Source: CAWJLE01 sp963843645 (GTDB taxonomy: Bacteria > Chloroflexota > Anaerolineae > DAOTYC01). Taken from it: 64,000 nt of DNA. The stretch is from contig CAWJLE010000005.1 in NCBI GenBank assembly GCA_963843645.1, forward strand, positions 1,163,663 to 1,227,662, in the 5' to 3' direction. The notes beneath the pieces were generated by a model that saw nothing but the letters and a program-made list of their open reading frames with translations, did no database searches and was not told the DNA's origin. The position numbers were made by a program, and so were the translations under genes. This document shows positions 49,175 to 58,068 of the stretch, in pieces (positions within the stretch are counted from its first letter, which is position 1; each line of letters opens with the position of its first letter).

Positions 49175-50407
49175 ATGCTGAAGAAATTCGAACTCCCTCT
49201 GGAGACCCTGGGCGACCGGGCCGGGATCATCCCCGGTCGCGAGCCCGAGCTGCAATTGACTATCCCTCGGATCCCCGTAACCGAGCCCGAGCTGGGCAGC
49301 AAGATCATTCCGGTCTGCGAGCCGACGCTGGGTGGCAACGAGCTGAAGTACGTGTCCGACTGCATCGAAACCAACTGGATCTCGTCTGCGGGCAAGTATA
49401 TCACCCGGTTCGAAGAACAGTTTGCCCACAAGAGTGGCGCCAAGTACGGCGTCGCCTGCGCGAATGGGACGGTGGCGCTGCACCTGGCGCTGGCCACGAT
49501 GGGAATCGGGCCTGGAGACGAAGTCATCCTGCCGACCTTCACAATGATCGCGACCATGAACGCCGTCACTTATACAGGCGCGACGCCGGTCCTGATCGAC
49601 TCAGAGCTGGAAACCTGGAACATGGACGTAGCGCAGCTCGAGTCCAAGATCACGCCGCGGACCAAGGCGATCATCCCCGTGCATACCTATGGTCACCCGG
49701 TCGACATGGACCGCGTGATGGAAATTGCCCGCAAGCACAATTTGTACGTCCTCGAGGATGCAGCGGAAGCTCACGGAGCCGAGTACAAGGGCCGCAAAAT
49801 CGGCAGCATCGGCGACGCGACCTGCTACAGCTTCTACGCCAACAAGATCATCACGACTGGAGAGGGCGGCATGGTCCTGACAAACAGTGACGAGATTGCG
49901 GCGATTGCCCGCAACTTGCGCGACCATGCGTTCTCCGAAGAGCGGCATTTCTGGCATAAGTACCTGGGTTACAACTACCGGATGACCAACCTGCAGGCGG
50001 CGGTTGGGCTGGCTCAGACGGAGCGTTTTGATGAATTGATTGAATGCCGACGCAATAATGCGAAGATCTATTCTTCGCTGCTGAAGGACGTGCCGGGACT
50101 GACGCTCCCGCCCGAAGCGCCCACTGTGAAGAACGTGTTCTGGATGTACGGAGTCATGGTCCAACCGGAATTCGGAATGAACCGCGATGAGCTGCGCGAG
50201 CGGTTGGCCAAGCGGGGAATCGAGACGCGGGCGTTCTTCGTTCCCATGCACCTGCAGCCGATCTACTACGAGCAGTTTGGCTGGGAACGCTATCCGCGAT
50301 CCGAAGAGCTGTGCGCCAAAGGTTTCTATTTCCCGTCTTCCTCGGGATTGACCCGTGAGGAGATCGAGTTCATCGCTGGAGTGGTGAAGCAGATCCAGGC
50401 TGGATGA
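49175..50407 (+). CDS. DegT/DnrJ/EryC1 aminotransferase, perosamine-synthase-like, with N-terminal extension
   Basis: 410 residues, ATG 49175 with GGAGGA at 49159-49164. IPVCEPTLGGNELKYVSDC begins the family core at about residue 47, as in GDP-perosamine synthase (PerA/RfbE); the first 46 residues are an unusual extension rich in Pro, Glu and Leu. The PLP site lysine is in SFYANKIITTGEGGMV, and NYRMTNLQAAVGLAQ is intact. It would aminate a 4-keto-6-deoxy sugar. No GDP-mannose dehydratase is visible in the window. Confidence 0.88.
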   Translation: MLKKFELPLETLGDRAGIIPGREPELQLTIPRIPVTEPELGSKIIPVCEPTLGGNELKYVSDCIETNWISSAGKYITRFEEQFAHKSGAKYGVACANGTVALHLALATMGIGPGDEVILPTFTMIATMNAVTYTGATPVLIDSELETWNMDVAQLESKITPRTKAIIPVHTYGHPVDMDRVMEIARKHNLYVLEDAAEAHGAEYKGRKIGSIGDATCYSFYANKIITTGEGGMVLTNSDEIAAIARNLRDHAFSEERHFWHKYLGYNYRMTNLQAAVGLAQTERFDELIECRRNNAKIYSSLLKDVPGLTLPPEAPTVKNVFWMYGVMVQPEFGMNRDELRERLAKRGIETRAFFVPMHLQPIYYEQFGWERYPRSEELCAKGFYFPSSSGLTREEIEFIAGVVKQIQAG

Positions 50408-50414
50408 TGCGTGA

Positions 50415-50480
50415 CGTGATGCGTAAGCGTAACACGTGATTGCGTAATACGTGGCGTGGCGTTACGAATTACGCATCACG
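50415..50480 (+). repeat. Imperfect palindromic intergenic repeat
   Basis: CGTGATGCGTAA (50415-50426) is exactly inverted at 50469-50480, with a nested CGTAAC/GTTACG pair at 50428-50433 and 50461-50466. The arms are built of variants of one unit (GCGTAA, CGTAATACG). It fills most of the 103-base gap before the methyltransferase and could be a MITE-like or REP-like element or a transcript-end hairpin. Confidence 0.6.
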
Positions 50481-50510
50481 AACCACACATCGTCCCTGGG
50501 AAGCGCAATC

Positions 50511-51308
50511 ATGGAATTCGACGAATACGCCAAGATGTACGAGCTGGAGGATTCGCATTGGTGGTTTCGCGGCAAACGTAAGATTGCTGAGGAGATAATC
50601 ACCAAATACGTCGCTCTTGCCCCGCAAAGTCGCATCCTCGACGTGGGCTGTGGCACGGGCGGCATGCTGAGCCTCCTGCAGAGTTACGGAATGGCGGTCG
50701 GTCTGGACATCTCGAATTTTGGGTTGCGCTTTGCCGCTCGTCGCGGTTCGTTTCCCCTGTTGCAAGGCTCGGCGCTGACTCTGCCGTTTGCCGACGACAG
50801 CTTCGACCTGGTGACAGGCTTCGACGTGTTGTACCACGAACAAGTGAACGACGATCTGGTTGCACTCCGGGAGTTCCACCGCGTTTGTCGCCCGGGGGGC
50901 AGCCTGATCGTAACGGATTCTGCGCTCAACATCTTGCGTGGTCAGCACGATCAAGCGTACCACGCGACTCGGCGCTACACGGTGAGCGAAATCCGCGCCA
51001 AGGTGATCGAGGCCGGCTTCCAGCCTTTGAGAGTCTCCTACGCCAACGCGTTCCTGTTCCCAATGGTTCTGTTCGTACGGGTCTGGAAGCGGCATTTCAA
51101 CGGCGTGGCCTCGCACCGTTCGGACCTGTACGCGATGCCGACCACGCTGAACGCACTGCTGTACGCCGTTTACGGTTTCGAAGCCTCTCTGCTGAAATAT
51201 GCCAATCTGCCGATCGGTTCGTCGATCGTCTGCGTGGCCCGGAAGAAGAGGCGCGTGACGAGGCCGACCCCCTCAGTGGAAGAGTCCGGACTGGCGAGGG
51301 CGGCATGA
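50511..51308 (+). CDS. Class I SAM-dependent methyltransferase (Methyltransf_11)
   Basis: 265 residues from ATG 50511 (GGGAAG 8 bases upstream). MYELEDSHWWFRGKRKIAEE precedes ILDVGCGTGGMLSLL (SAM motif I), GLDISNFGLRFA (motif II) and LTLPFADDSFDLVTGFDVL (motif III/IV). This arrangement, HWWF plus UbiE-like core, is frequent in glycolipid and cell-envelope clusters. The C-terminal helix may bind membrane. ATGA overlap with the UPF0104 gene. Confidence 0.85.
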   Translation: MEFDEYAKMYELEDSHWWFRGKRKIAEEIITKYVALAPQSRILDVGCGTGGMLSLLQSYGMAVGLDISNFGLRFAARRGSFPLLQGSALTLPFADDSFDLVTGFDVLYHEQVNDDLVALREFHRVCRPGGSLIVTDSALNILRGQHDQAYHATRRYTVSEIRAKVIEAGFQPLRVSYANAFLFPMVLFVRVWKRHFNGVASHRSDLYAMPTTLNALLYAVYGFEASLLKYANLPIGSSIVCVARKKRRVTRPTPSVEESGLARAA

Positions 51309-52495
51309 GCACCCCCAATTTGGCACGTGGGACCCCTTCCGGCTCCGCGTGGTTGCAGCAACTGAGAGTGGCCGTGCTGGTCGTTGTGGCCGCATTCTTT
51401 GGATATCGCTACGTTGCCCTGCGCGCGGCTATCTATCTGGCCCTGTTCTTTTTCCTGGCGGCGCTGGCGGTTCTCTGGTGGCGACGCGTGTTGCCTCAAC
51501 GTTTGGAGGGGTTGGTTTTCAGCAGCGCCGTCAGCCTGGTCTTTCTCGACCTGGTCTTTTACCAGATCAACCTGACTGAGATGATCTCCGCGGTCGGCCG
51601 ACTCAACTTTCTGTTCCTCATTCCGTCGACAGCTTTGATCGTCCTGAGTTTCATGCTTCGGTCGGCGCGCTGGGGATGGCTGCTTCGCAACACGAAGACG
51701 ATACCTTTCATCAGTCTGCTGTCAGGCTTCAGCGTGGGCATTGCGGCCAACATGATTCTACCTGCCCGCGCCGGCGAGTTCATTCGCGCTTTCGTCCTGG
51801 GCCGCCGTGAAGGACTGAGCAAGACCACGGTGTTTGCCACCGTGGTTCTGGAGCGCATTTTCGACGGCCTGACCGTCTTGCTGGCACTGGTCGGCGTCGT
51901 GCTGTTCATGGGCGTTCGTGGGAGCGAGGTTCAATACATGGGCCTCGCCGGGGCGGCGTTCTACGTTGGGGCCATTACCGCCATCGTATTGGTGTACTTC
52001 AAAGAGGAGTGGCTGGAGCACTGGTTGCGGCGCTTGCTGCCTGCCGCATTGCGCGAACCGGCGATCGGCCTGCTGCGCGCCTTTGCCGAGGGGCTGACCT
52101 CGATTCGAAGTTGGCGACAGCTCACCATGATTACGTTGCTGTCCATCGCCTCCTGGGTCGTTATCGCCGCGTCGTTTTGGCCGGTATTGGAGGCTTTCGA
52201 CTTCGGCGCGGCAGTGCCACTCTACACACCGTTCTTGTTGATTGCCACGCTGGGATTGGCGCTGATGATTCCCGCCGCGCCTGCCGGCATTGGTCCGTTC
52301 CAGTATGCCTGTCTCCTCACCTTACGAATCGTTTTCGCGCCCGTGCTCATGACATTGGGCAGCGATTTCAATGAGAATGCTGCTGCGTTTTCGTTGGTGG
52401 CTCACTTGTCGCAGGCCGGCCCGGAAATCGTGATGGGCCTCATCTTCTTTCTGTTTGAGGGCCTCAGCTTGCGGGATGTGCAGGTCGAGCAGTAG
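51305..52495 (+). CDS. UPF0104 / lysylphosphatidylglycerol-synthase-TM-domain protein (flippase-like)
   Basis: 396 residues from ATG 51305, eight or nine helices. GFSVGIAANMILPARAGEFI is the central family motif, and SKTTVFATVVLERIFDGLTV follows as in YbhN/AglD-like membrane proteins. MIPAAPAGIGPFQYACLL matches the C-terminal G-x-x-P block. Related domains in MprF flip aminoacyl-phospholipids, and in archaea they associate with dolichol-phosphate sugars. Next to Dpm1-like and GT-C-like genes, a polyprenyl-phosphate-sugar flippase role is plausible but unproven. Confidence 0.85.
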   Translation: MSTPNLARGTPSGSAWLQQLRVAVLVVVAAFFGYRYVALRAAIYLALFFFLAALAVLWWRRVLPQRLEGLVFSSAVSLVFLDLVFYQINLTEMISAVGRLNFLFLIPSTALIVLSFMLRSARWGWLLRNTKTIPFISLLSGFSVGIAANMILPARAGEFIRAFVLGRREGLSKTTVFATVVLERIFDGLTVLLALVGVVLFMGVRGSEVQYMGLAGAAFYVGAITAIVLVYFKEEWLEHWLRRLLPAALREPAIGLLRAFAEGLTSIRSWRQLTMITLLSIASWVVIAASFWPVLEAFDFGAAVPLYTPFLLIATLGLALMIPAAPAGIGPFQYACLLTLRIVFAPVLMTLGSDFNENAAAFSLVAHLSQAGPEIVMGLIFFLFEGLSLRDVQVEQ

Positions 52496-52506
52496 CCAGT
52501 GCTCGT

Positions 52507-52536
52507 ACTTTCGAGGTCTTGGAAACGTCAGAAGTC
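52507..52536 (+). repeat. Second copy of the GACTTC palindromic repeat family
   Basis: Aligns to 41343-41372 at about 22 of 30 positions, sharing CGAxGT and TCAGAAGTC. It lies in the gap between the UPF0104 gene and the next membrane gene. Confidence 0.5.
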
Positions 52537-52582
52537 CCCGAACGTTGGGATCTGCTAAGGTGCAATGGAAGGTGGGCGAGCG

Positions 52583-54274
52583 ATGTTCCTGGGACGTTTA
52601 CGGTTCGGCGTCTTGCCGATCTCATTGCTCCTTCTGGCTCTGGCAGTCCGTGTGGCGACGGCTCTGCCACTCGGCCAGCCAGGCTACATGGACGCCTACT
52701 ATTATTACAACGTCGCCCAACGGCTCCACGTCGGCCAGGGGCTGACGGATCCGTACCTCTGGAATTTCCTCGATCATCCGACGGGCATCCCGCACCCAGC
52801 TTGTTTGTATTGGATGCCGCTTTCATCCCTGCTGATATATCCGTTCTTCGCCTTGTTTGGAGCGTCCTTTCGGGTCGCGCAGATTCCGTTCGTGCTTCTG
52901 TCGGCCGCGTTGGCGCTCATTGCGTATCGCGTTGCCCTGGACCTATCCGGCGAGCGACGGCATGCCGCATTGGCCGCCCTGCTGGTCGTGTTCAGCGGGT
53001 ACTACGTCATCTTCTGGGTCGTGCCGGACAGCTTTGCCCCTTTCGCAGTGACAGCGAGTCTGGCCCTCTATTGCGCGGGTCGCGGTCTCAGGGATCACCG
53101 CCCGGTCTGGCTTGTGCCGGCCGGATTGGCGGCGGGCCTGGCCCATCTGGCTCGGGCGGATGGCGTGCTGGTCCTCGCGGGGGTTCTCGGCTCCGTGCTG
53201 CTCGTCGGACATGCGAGTGGGTCCGACCGGCGAAAGACCGGGAGCGCTTTAGGGCTGGCTTTCCTGGGCTATCTGGCGGTCGCGACCCCTTGGTTCATCC
53301 GCAACTGGCTGGTGTCCGGCAGCCCCCTGGCCTCAGGAGGCGTCCAGGCGCTGTTCCTGCGTTCGTACGATGAGTTATTCACCTACGGACGCGACCTTAC
53401 TCTGGGCTCTTACCTGGCGTGGGGCTGGCCTTCGATACTGAGCTCCAAGTTGCAGGGCCTTGGCTTCGGGCTGATCAACCTGATTGCCACAAATTGGATG
53501 CTCTTTCTCGCTCCGGCAGTTGTCGTCGGCCTGTGGGGCTGGCGTCGCCGGATCGAGCTGCTCCCGTTCGCGCTTTACGCAGTCTTGCTCTACGCCACGA
53601 TGACTGTCGGGTTCACATTTCCTGGCGTTCGGGGCGGTCTCTTCCATTCCAGCGCGGCTTTGCTGCCATGGTGGTTTGCTGCTGCGGCTGCCGGACTGGA
53701 TGCCATCGCAGCTTCTTCCGTGCGTCGGTCCGGCTGGACACGTTCACAATCCCCGGCAGCGAATGGGCAGACGACGACCAAAACACCATCACGCGGGTCG
53801 AACGCCGCCGGGGACGACCTCCGTGCTCGTGACGACAAGACGGCGGAGCGCCGCGTTGTCTTCGCCGTCGGTGCTCTCGTGCTCGCTGTTGTGACGTCGG
53901 CCTTCCTGTACGGCCGCGGAGTCGGTGGCTGGAACGGACGCGACGCAGCCTACGCAGACGTCGCCGAGTGGTGGGTTCAGGTGAGCGGGGCTGACATGCC
54001 TGACGTTCGCTTCATGGTCAACGATGCGCCCGGCTTCTATTACCACACCGGGCTGTCCGCAGTTGCGATCCCTAACGAGGACCTGCCCGTTGTGCTGGCC
54101 GCCGCTCACCGGTATGACGTCAGTTACCTGGTGTTAGAGACGGACCATCCACATCCGATGGATGCGCTGTATCGGGGTCAGGTCGATGCGCCCGGGCTTA
54201 CGTTGGCGGCCACGTTGAGGGACGCGGCCAGCCGATCCGTCGAGATTTTCCGGGTAGGGCGAGGTGGCTCGTGA
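52583..54274 (+). CDS. GT-C/PMT-like membrane glycosyltransferase-like protein
   Basis: 563 residues from ATG 52583 (AAGGTGG about 8 bases upstream; ATG 52565 is an alternative). PGYMDAYYYYNVAQRL in the first outer loop carries the single catalytic-type aspartate of a GT-C enzyme. SGYYVIFWVVPDSFAPFAVT, HLARADGVLVLAGV and TPWFIRNWLVSG are seen in the same order in GT39/PMT-like membrane proteins. About eleven helices, with a hydrophilic linker around residue 390 that looks poorly conserved. Stop and next start overlap (GTGA). Confidence 0.68.
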   Translation: MFLGRLRFGVLPISLLLLALAVRVATALPLGQPGYMDAYYYYNVAQRLHVGQGLTDPYLWNFLDHPTGIPHPACLYWMPLSSLLIYPFFALFGASFRVAQIPFVLLSAALALIAYRVALDLSGERRHAALAALLVVFSGYYVIFWVVPDSFAPFAVTASLALYCAGRGLRDHRPVWLVPAGLAAGLAHLARADGVLVLAGVLGSVLLVGHASGSDRRKTGSALGLAFLGYLAVATPWFIRNWLVSGSPLASGGVQALFLRSYDELFTYGRDLTLGSYLAWGWPSILSSKLQGLGFGLINLIATNWMLFLAPAVVVGLWGWRRRIELLPFALYAVLLYATMTVGFTFPGVRGGLFHSSAALLPWWFAAAAAGLDAIAASSVRRSGWTRSQSPAANGQTTTKTPSRGSNAAGDDLRARDDKTAERRVVFAVGALVLAVVTSAFLYGRGVGGWNGRDAAYADVAEWWVQVSGADMPDVRFMVNDAPGFYYHTGLSAVAIPNEDLPVVLAAAHRYDVSYLVLETDHPHPMDALYRGQVDAPGLTLAATLRDAASRSVEIFRVGRGGS

Positions 54275-55881
54275 AATCTCGCGCCCTGGCAGTTGGAGTG
54301 TTGTGTGTGCTCGTGGCAGTCGCGTCCGCAGCGTTGTATCTGGGGCCGCTTCTGGCCCGCGGCGACGTCGGCTTCCCGTTGGACGATGCCTGGATCCACC
54401 AGACCTACGCGCGCAACCTGGCTCGCCTGGGGCAGTGGAGCTATGAGGCAGGGCGCCCCAGCACAGGCTCGACGTCTCCGCTGTGGACGTTGGTGCTTGC
54501 AGCGGGCTACGGGCTTGGGATGGACTATCGAGTATGGACCTTTGGCGTTGGTTTGGCAGCACTGTTGTGGACAGCATGGCTCGCCCGCCGCGTGATAGGG
54601 CAGCTGTTTCCCGGGGCGCCTCCGTTACTCGGTTTGGCCGTAGCGGCCTTCTGCCTCCTGGAGTGGCATTTAGTCTGGGCGGCGTTCTCCGGTATGGAGA
54701 CGCTGCTTTTCGCCGCGCTTCAGCTCTTATGCCTGGAGCGGTACTTTGCGTTCGAGACAGATTCGAGCGCGGCCATCCACGAGACATGCTCGAATACTCG
54801 AACATCACTTCCTGAAGCCGAGACCCGCGGATTTGGACTCGCTGCGTGGATTCCCGCAGCTGCTCGCGGCCTGCTAACCGGAGTTTGTGGTGGATTGCTG
54901 GTGCTCACGCGCCCGGAGGGCATCATCTTGCTGGGGTTGATCGGCGTGTGGTTTCTGGCGGCGCGGCGGCGCACCGCGTGGACCCGGCCGACGCTCTCGT
55001 GGGCGACCGCGGCTGCCATTGGCGCCGTCGCCATCATCGGCTCCTACGCGGCTTTCAACATGCGGACGGCCGGGTTTCTCTTTCCGACCACGTTTTATGC
55101 CAAGCAGGCTGAGTATCACGCCGTCATTGAGCAATCGGGGCTTCCGGCGCGCTTGAACAGCATGCTCTTGGCGGTCCTGGCTGGCGGGCCGATCTTGCTC
55201 ATCCCGGGCGTCGTCGCCGCCGTCGTTCTCAGTCTGAAGGAACGTGCCGGGGGAGTGATCCTAGTGTGGGTCTGGTGGGCCGTGGACGTGGCCATGTATG
55301 CTTTGCGCCTTCCCGTGGCGTACCAGCATGGCCGCTACCTCATTCCCACCCTCCCGATATTCGTCATTCTCGGCGTGGGCGGGGCGTGGTCGGTCGTAAA
55401 GCGACCCTCCGTCGGTGCGGGTGCGGCAATCTCGCGGGTGATCGGCAGAACCTGGCTGGCCGCGGCGGCGATGGTTGTGTTGCTCTTCTGGATGATTGGG
55501 GCGGGTGCTTTTCACGCCGATGTGAAGTTCATCAACGGTGAGATGGGCGAGACGGCGGCGTGGCTCTCCGAAAACGTCCCTCCCAGCGCTCGCCTGGCTG
55601 TCCACGACATTGGCATGGTCGGATACTTATTGGATCGACCGTTCTTCGACCTGGCCGGTCTCGTCACGCCTGAAGTGATTCCCTTCATCAGTGACGAGCA
55701 TCGCCTGATCGAGTTCATGGCGGTCAACAAGGTCCAGTACGTCGTCGTTTTCCCTGACTGGTCGGACGCCTATCGGCGCATGGTCCGGGACCCGCGCCTG
55801 GCCCTGGTGCATTCTTCCGGGTATGCCTGGACTCTCGCCCAGGGGCGTGCAAACATGACCGTGTATCGGGCGACCTGGTGA
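54271..55881 (+). CDS. GT-C-like membrane glycosyltransferase-like protein
   Basis: 536 residues from GTG 54271. VGFPLDDAWIHQTYARNLA has the DD pair in the first outer loop. STGSTSPLWTLVLA, LTRPEGIILLGLIGVWFL and PVAYQHGRYLIPTLPIF follow in the order of a widespread bacterial membrane-protein family. Ten or eleven helices and a short soluble end (VHDIGMVGYLLDRP, the loop shared by that family). A 25-residue hydrophilic stretch around residue 165-190 sits where a tight loop is expected. It ends the glycan gene run; a promoter follows. Confidence 0.68.
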   Translation: MKSRALAVGVLCVLVAVASAALYLGPLLARGDVGFPLDDAWIHQTYARNLARLGQWSYEAGRPSTGSTSPLWTLVLAAGYGLGMDYRVWTFGVGLAALLWTAWLARRVIGQLFPGAPPLLGLAVAAFCLLEWHLVWAAFSGMETLLFAALQLLCLERYFAFETDSSAAIHETCSNTRTSLPEAETRGFGLAAWIPAAARGLLTGVCGGLLVLTRPEGIILLGLIGVWFLAARRRTAWTRPTLSWATAAAIGAVAIIGSYAAFNMRTAGFLFPTTFYAKQAEYHAVIEQSGLPARLNSMLLAVLAGGPILLIPGVVAAVVLSLKERAGGVILVWVWWAVDVAMYALRLPVAYQHGRYLIPTLPIFVILGVGGAWSVVKRPSVGAGAAISRVIGRTWLAAAAMVVLLFWMIGAGAFHADVKFINGEMGETAAWLSENVPPSARLAVHDIGMVGYLLDRPFFDLAGLVTPEVIPFISDEHRLIEFMAVNKVQYVVVFPDWSDAYRRMVRDPRLALVHSSGYAWTLAQGRANMTVYRATW

Positions 55882-55893
55882 GCATCGAAGCAG

Positions 55894-55923
55894 TTGCAAT
55901 CGATTTCAGTGTTGTGGTATACT
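55894..55923 (+). promoter_or_regulatory. Possible promoter for the response regulator gene
   Basis: TTGCAA (55894-55899), 18-base spacer, TATACT (55918-55923), within the 143-base AT-rich gap before the response regulator. The -10 is good and the -35 is moderate. Confidence 0.5.
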
Positions 55924-56024
55924 TGATACTAACGCAATAAAGTTGACGAGATTATGGGATTATTTAATGCAGGTTTGTTCTCCCATGCGCTAGACGAGGC
56001 GCGTTGCAGAGAGGGAGGAGTCGA

Positions 56025-56708
56025 ATGGCACCGATCCGCGTCATGATCGTAGATGACCATCCCGTCTTCCGCGAGGGCCTTGTTCGCGTGATGGAGGGAG
56101 AGGACGACATTGACGTCGTCCTTGAAGTTGCTGACGGCGAGGAGGCCTTGATCAGGGCCCGGGAGCTTCGCCCGGACGTCATTCTGATGGACGTCAACCT
56201 GCCTTCGATCAACGGTATTCAAGCCACGCGGGAGATCAAGTCAGTGCTGCCTCGCGTGCAGATCATTGTTCTGACGGCATATCACGACGAGGAGCAACTC
56301 CTGCAGGCGGAGCGTGCCGGCGCCTCGGCCTACTTCCCCAAGTACGTGACGCCTGGAGAGCTGGTCGCTGCCGTTCGACGAGTGAGTGTCGGTGAACAAC
56401 TGCTGGCCGAAACTCCCGGCGCGCGCTCTGGTTTCGCCGGCCTATCCCCATCTGACTCGGTCGAGGGGGCCGGCGGCATCGACGATGAGAGGTTCGTGCC
56501 CCTTTCGGCGCGCGAGATGGAAATCCTGCAATTCGTCGCGAGAGGATTCAGCAACAAAGAGATCGCCACGGAGTTGAGCATCAGTCGCCAAACCGTGAAG
56601 AATCACATGACGGCGATTCTGCGCAAGCTGACCGTAGAAGACCGTACTCAGGCTGCGCTGTACGCCTTGCGTCGCGGTTGGATTCGGCTGCAGGATACAG
56701 GAGACTGA
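56025..56708 (+). CDS. NarL/FixJ-family response regulator (DegU/LiaR-like)
   Basis: 227 residues from ATG 56025, preceded by AGGGAGGAG; an upstream TTG is discounted. The receiver domain has Asp10-Asp11, phospho-acceptor Asp56 (ILMDVNLPS) and the conserved Lys in YFPKYVTP. A 35-residue linker leads to a LuxR-type HTH (LSAREMEILQFVARGFSNKE and ISRQTVKNHMTAILRKL). Phosphorylated by the kinase encoded 118 bases downstream. It may control the adjacent pilus-like genes or the glycan genes. Confidence 0.93.
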   Translation: MAPIRVMIVDDHPVFREGLVRVMEGEDDIDVVLEVADGEEALIRARELRPDVILMDVNLPSINGIQATREIKSVLPRVQIIVLTAYHDEEQLLQAERAGASAYFPKYVTPGELVAAVRRVSVGEQLLAETPGARSGFAGLSPSDSVEGAGGIDDERFVPLSAREMEILQFVARGFSNKEIATELSISRQTVKNHMTAILRKLTVEDRTQAALYALRRGWIRLQDTGD

Positions 56709-56826
56709 GGTGACTGGGCGTTGGCCCCGGACTCGCGATCCGGCTGCGGAGCGTGCACGTCTGGAAGTCAGGCAACGTTATCAGAAATGGCCATGATCCG
56801 ACAGGGATCACTGGAGCACGAGACCG

Positions 56827-57894
56827 ATGGCTGACGAAGTGAAACAGATAGTCGGTGAGCAGACAGCGGAGGAGTTCCTGCGAGAGCTCAACGTTGAACT
56901 TGAGCAAACCCTCAAGGAGCTCAAGGAAATGGACGTCCTCATCAAACAGAGCTCCGCCGAAGTCGATAAGCTCTCTCAGCGCAACATTCACGTCAGCAAC
57001 AAGATGCGCCAGGTCGAAGCCAATTTTGAAACCTACCCTCGCGAAGACATCAAGGACGTCTACGTAGCGGCCCAAGAGTCACAGATGCGGCTGTTCATGA
57101 TGCGCAGCCAGCTCGAGCAGCTTCAAGGCAAGCAGGCCAGCTTACTGAAGTACGTGGAGCGTCTGCGCGGTTTCATTGCATTTGCGAAGGCAGCAGCTCC
57201 CCCTTCGCTGGGCGGCGTGTCCGGCGGCCTCGATAGCAACCAGTCGATCATCGTGCAGATCATTCAGGCCCAGGAGAACGAGCGACAGCACCTGGCTCGC
57301 CAGATGCACGACGGCCCGGCTCAGGCTCTATCGAATCTCATCCTGCAGGCCGAGATCTGCGAGCGCCTGTTCGAACAGGATCCCGACCAGGCGCGCACCG
57401 AGCTAAAGAACCTCAAGAACGCGGTCAACACGACGTTTCAGAAGACCCGCAGCTTCATTTTCGATTTGCGACCTATGATGCTCGATGACCTGGGGTTGGT
57501 TCCCACCCTGAGGCGGTACGTTCAGGACTTCGAGGTGAAGACCGGCTGCCAGGCCAGTCTGAACGCCTTCGGGAACGAGCGTCGCTTCGCCCCGTACAAT
57601 GAAGTCATCATTTTCCGCGCGATCCAGGCTCTACTGCACAACGTGCAGCGCCATGCCCAGGCAACACACGCACAGGTCACGCTGGACATGCAGCAAGGCG
57701 AGGCGGTCTCCATCACGGTAGAGGACGACGGCAGCGGCTTCGATGTTGACGAGGTTCTGGCCGTTGCCAGCGAGCGGAAAGCGCTCGGTTTGTCCAACAT
57801 TCGAGAGCAGGTGCAGATGCTGGGCGGCACGTTCCAGGTCGAGAGCCGCATCGGTCGTGGCACCAGGGTCCAGTTCAGTATTCCCGCCGTGTGA
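56827..57894 (+). CDS. Soluble DegS-like sensor histidine kinase (HisKA_3/HATPase_c)
   Basis: 355 residues without membrane helices. Residues 10-130 are a long coiled coil, as in DegS. The phospho-acceptor His161 lies in ENERQHLARQMHDGPAQAL. FIFDLRPMMLDDLGLVPTLR is the HisKA_3 end, followed by the HATPase with NVQRHA (N box), VEDDGSGFD (G1) and GLSNIREQVQMLGG (G2). With no sensor domain, it probably senses a cytoplasmic cue or a partner through its coiled coil. Partner of the upstream regulator. Confidence 0.93.
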   Translation: MADEVKQIVGEQTAEEFLRELNVELEQTLKELKEMDVLIKQSSAEVDKLSQRNIHVSNKMRQVEANFETYPREDIKDVYVAAQESQMRLFMMRSQLEQLQGKQASLLKYVERLRGFIAFAKAAAPPSLGGVSGGLDSNQSIIVQIIQAQENERQHLARQMHDGPAQALSNLILQAEICERLFEQDPDQARTELKNLKNAVNTTFQKTRSFIFDLRPMMLDDLGLVPTLRRYVQDFEVKTGCQASLNAFGNERRFAPYNEVIIFRAIQALLHNVQRHAQATHAQVTLDMQQGEAVSITVEDDGSGFDVDEVLAVASERKALGLSNIREQVQMLGGTFQVESRIGRGTRVQFSIPAV

Positions 57895-57980
57895 GGACGC
57901 AGATTTCGGCTTGATGCTACAAAATTACGCTGCAATTGCTTTTTTATGGTATTGTGCAGTAATCCGGTACCAACTTCCTA

Positions 57981-58009
57981 TTGTGTTGTCTGTTCCCAGA
58001 GCGTATAAT
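57981..58009 (+). promoter_or_regulatory. Promoter for the TadE operon
   Basis: TTGTGT (57981-57986), 17-base spacer, TATAAT (58004-58009), about 60 bases upstream of the first TadE gene, in a 174-base AT-rich gap after the kinase. Confidence 0.68.
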
Positions 58010-58068
58010 TGAATCAGGTCACTGTGCCCGAAGATCGTCGTTTCTATGCGAATTGAGGTTTGCAGACA

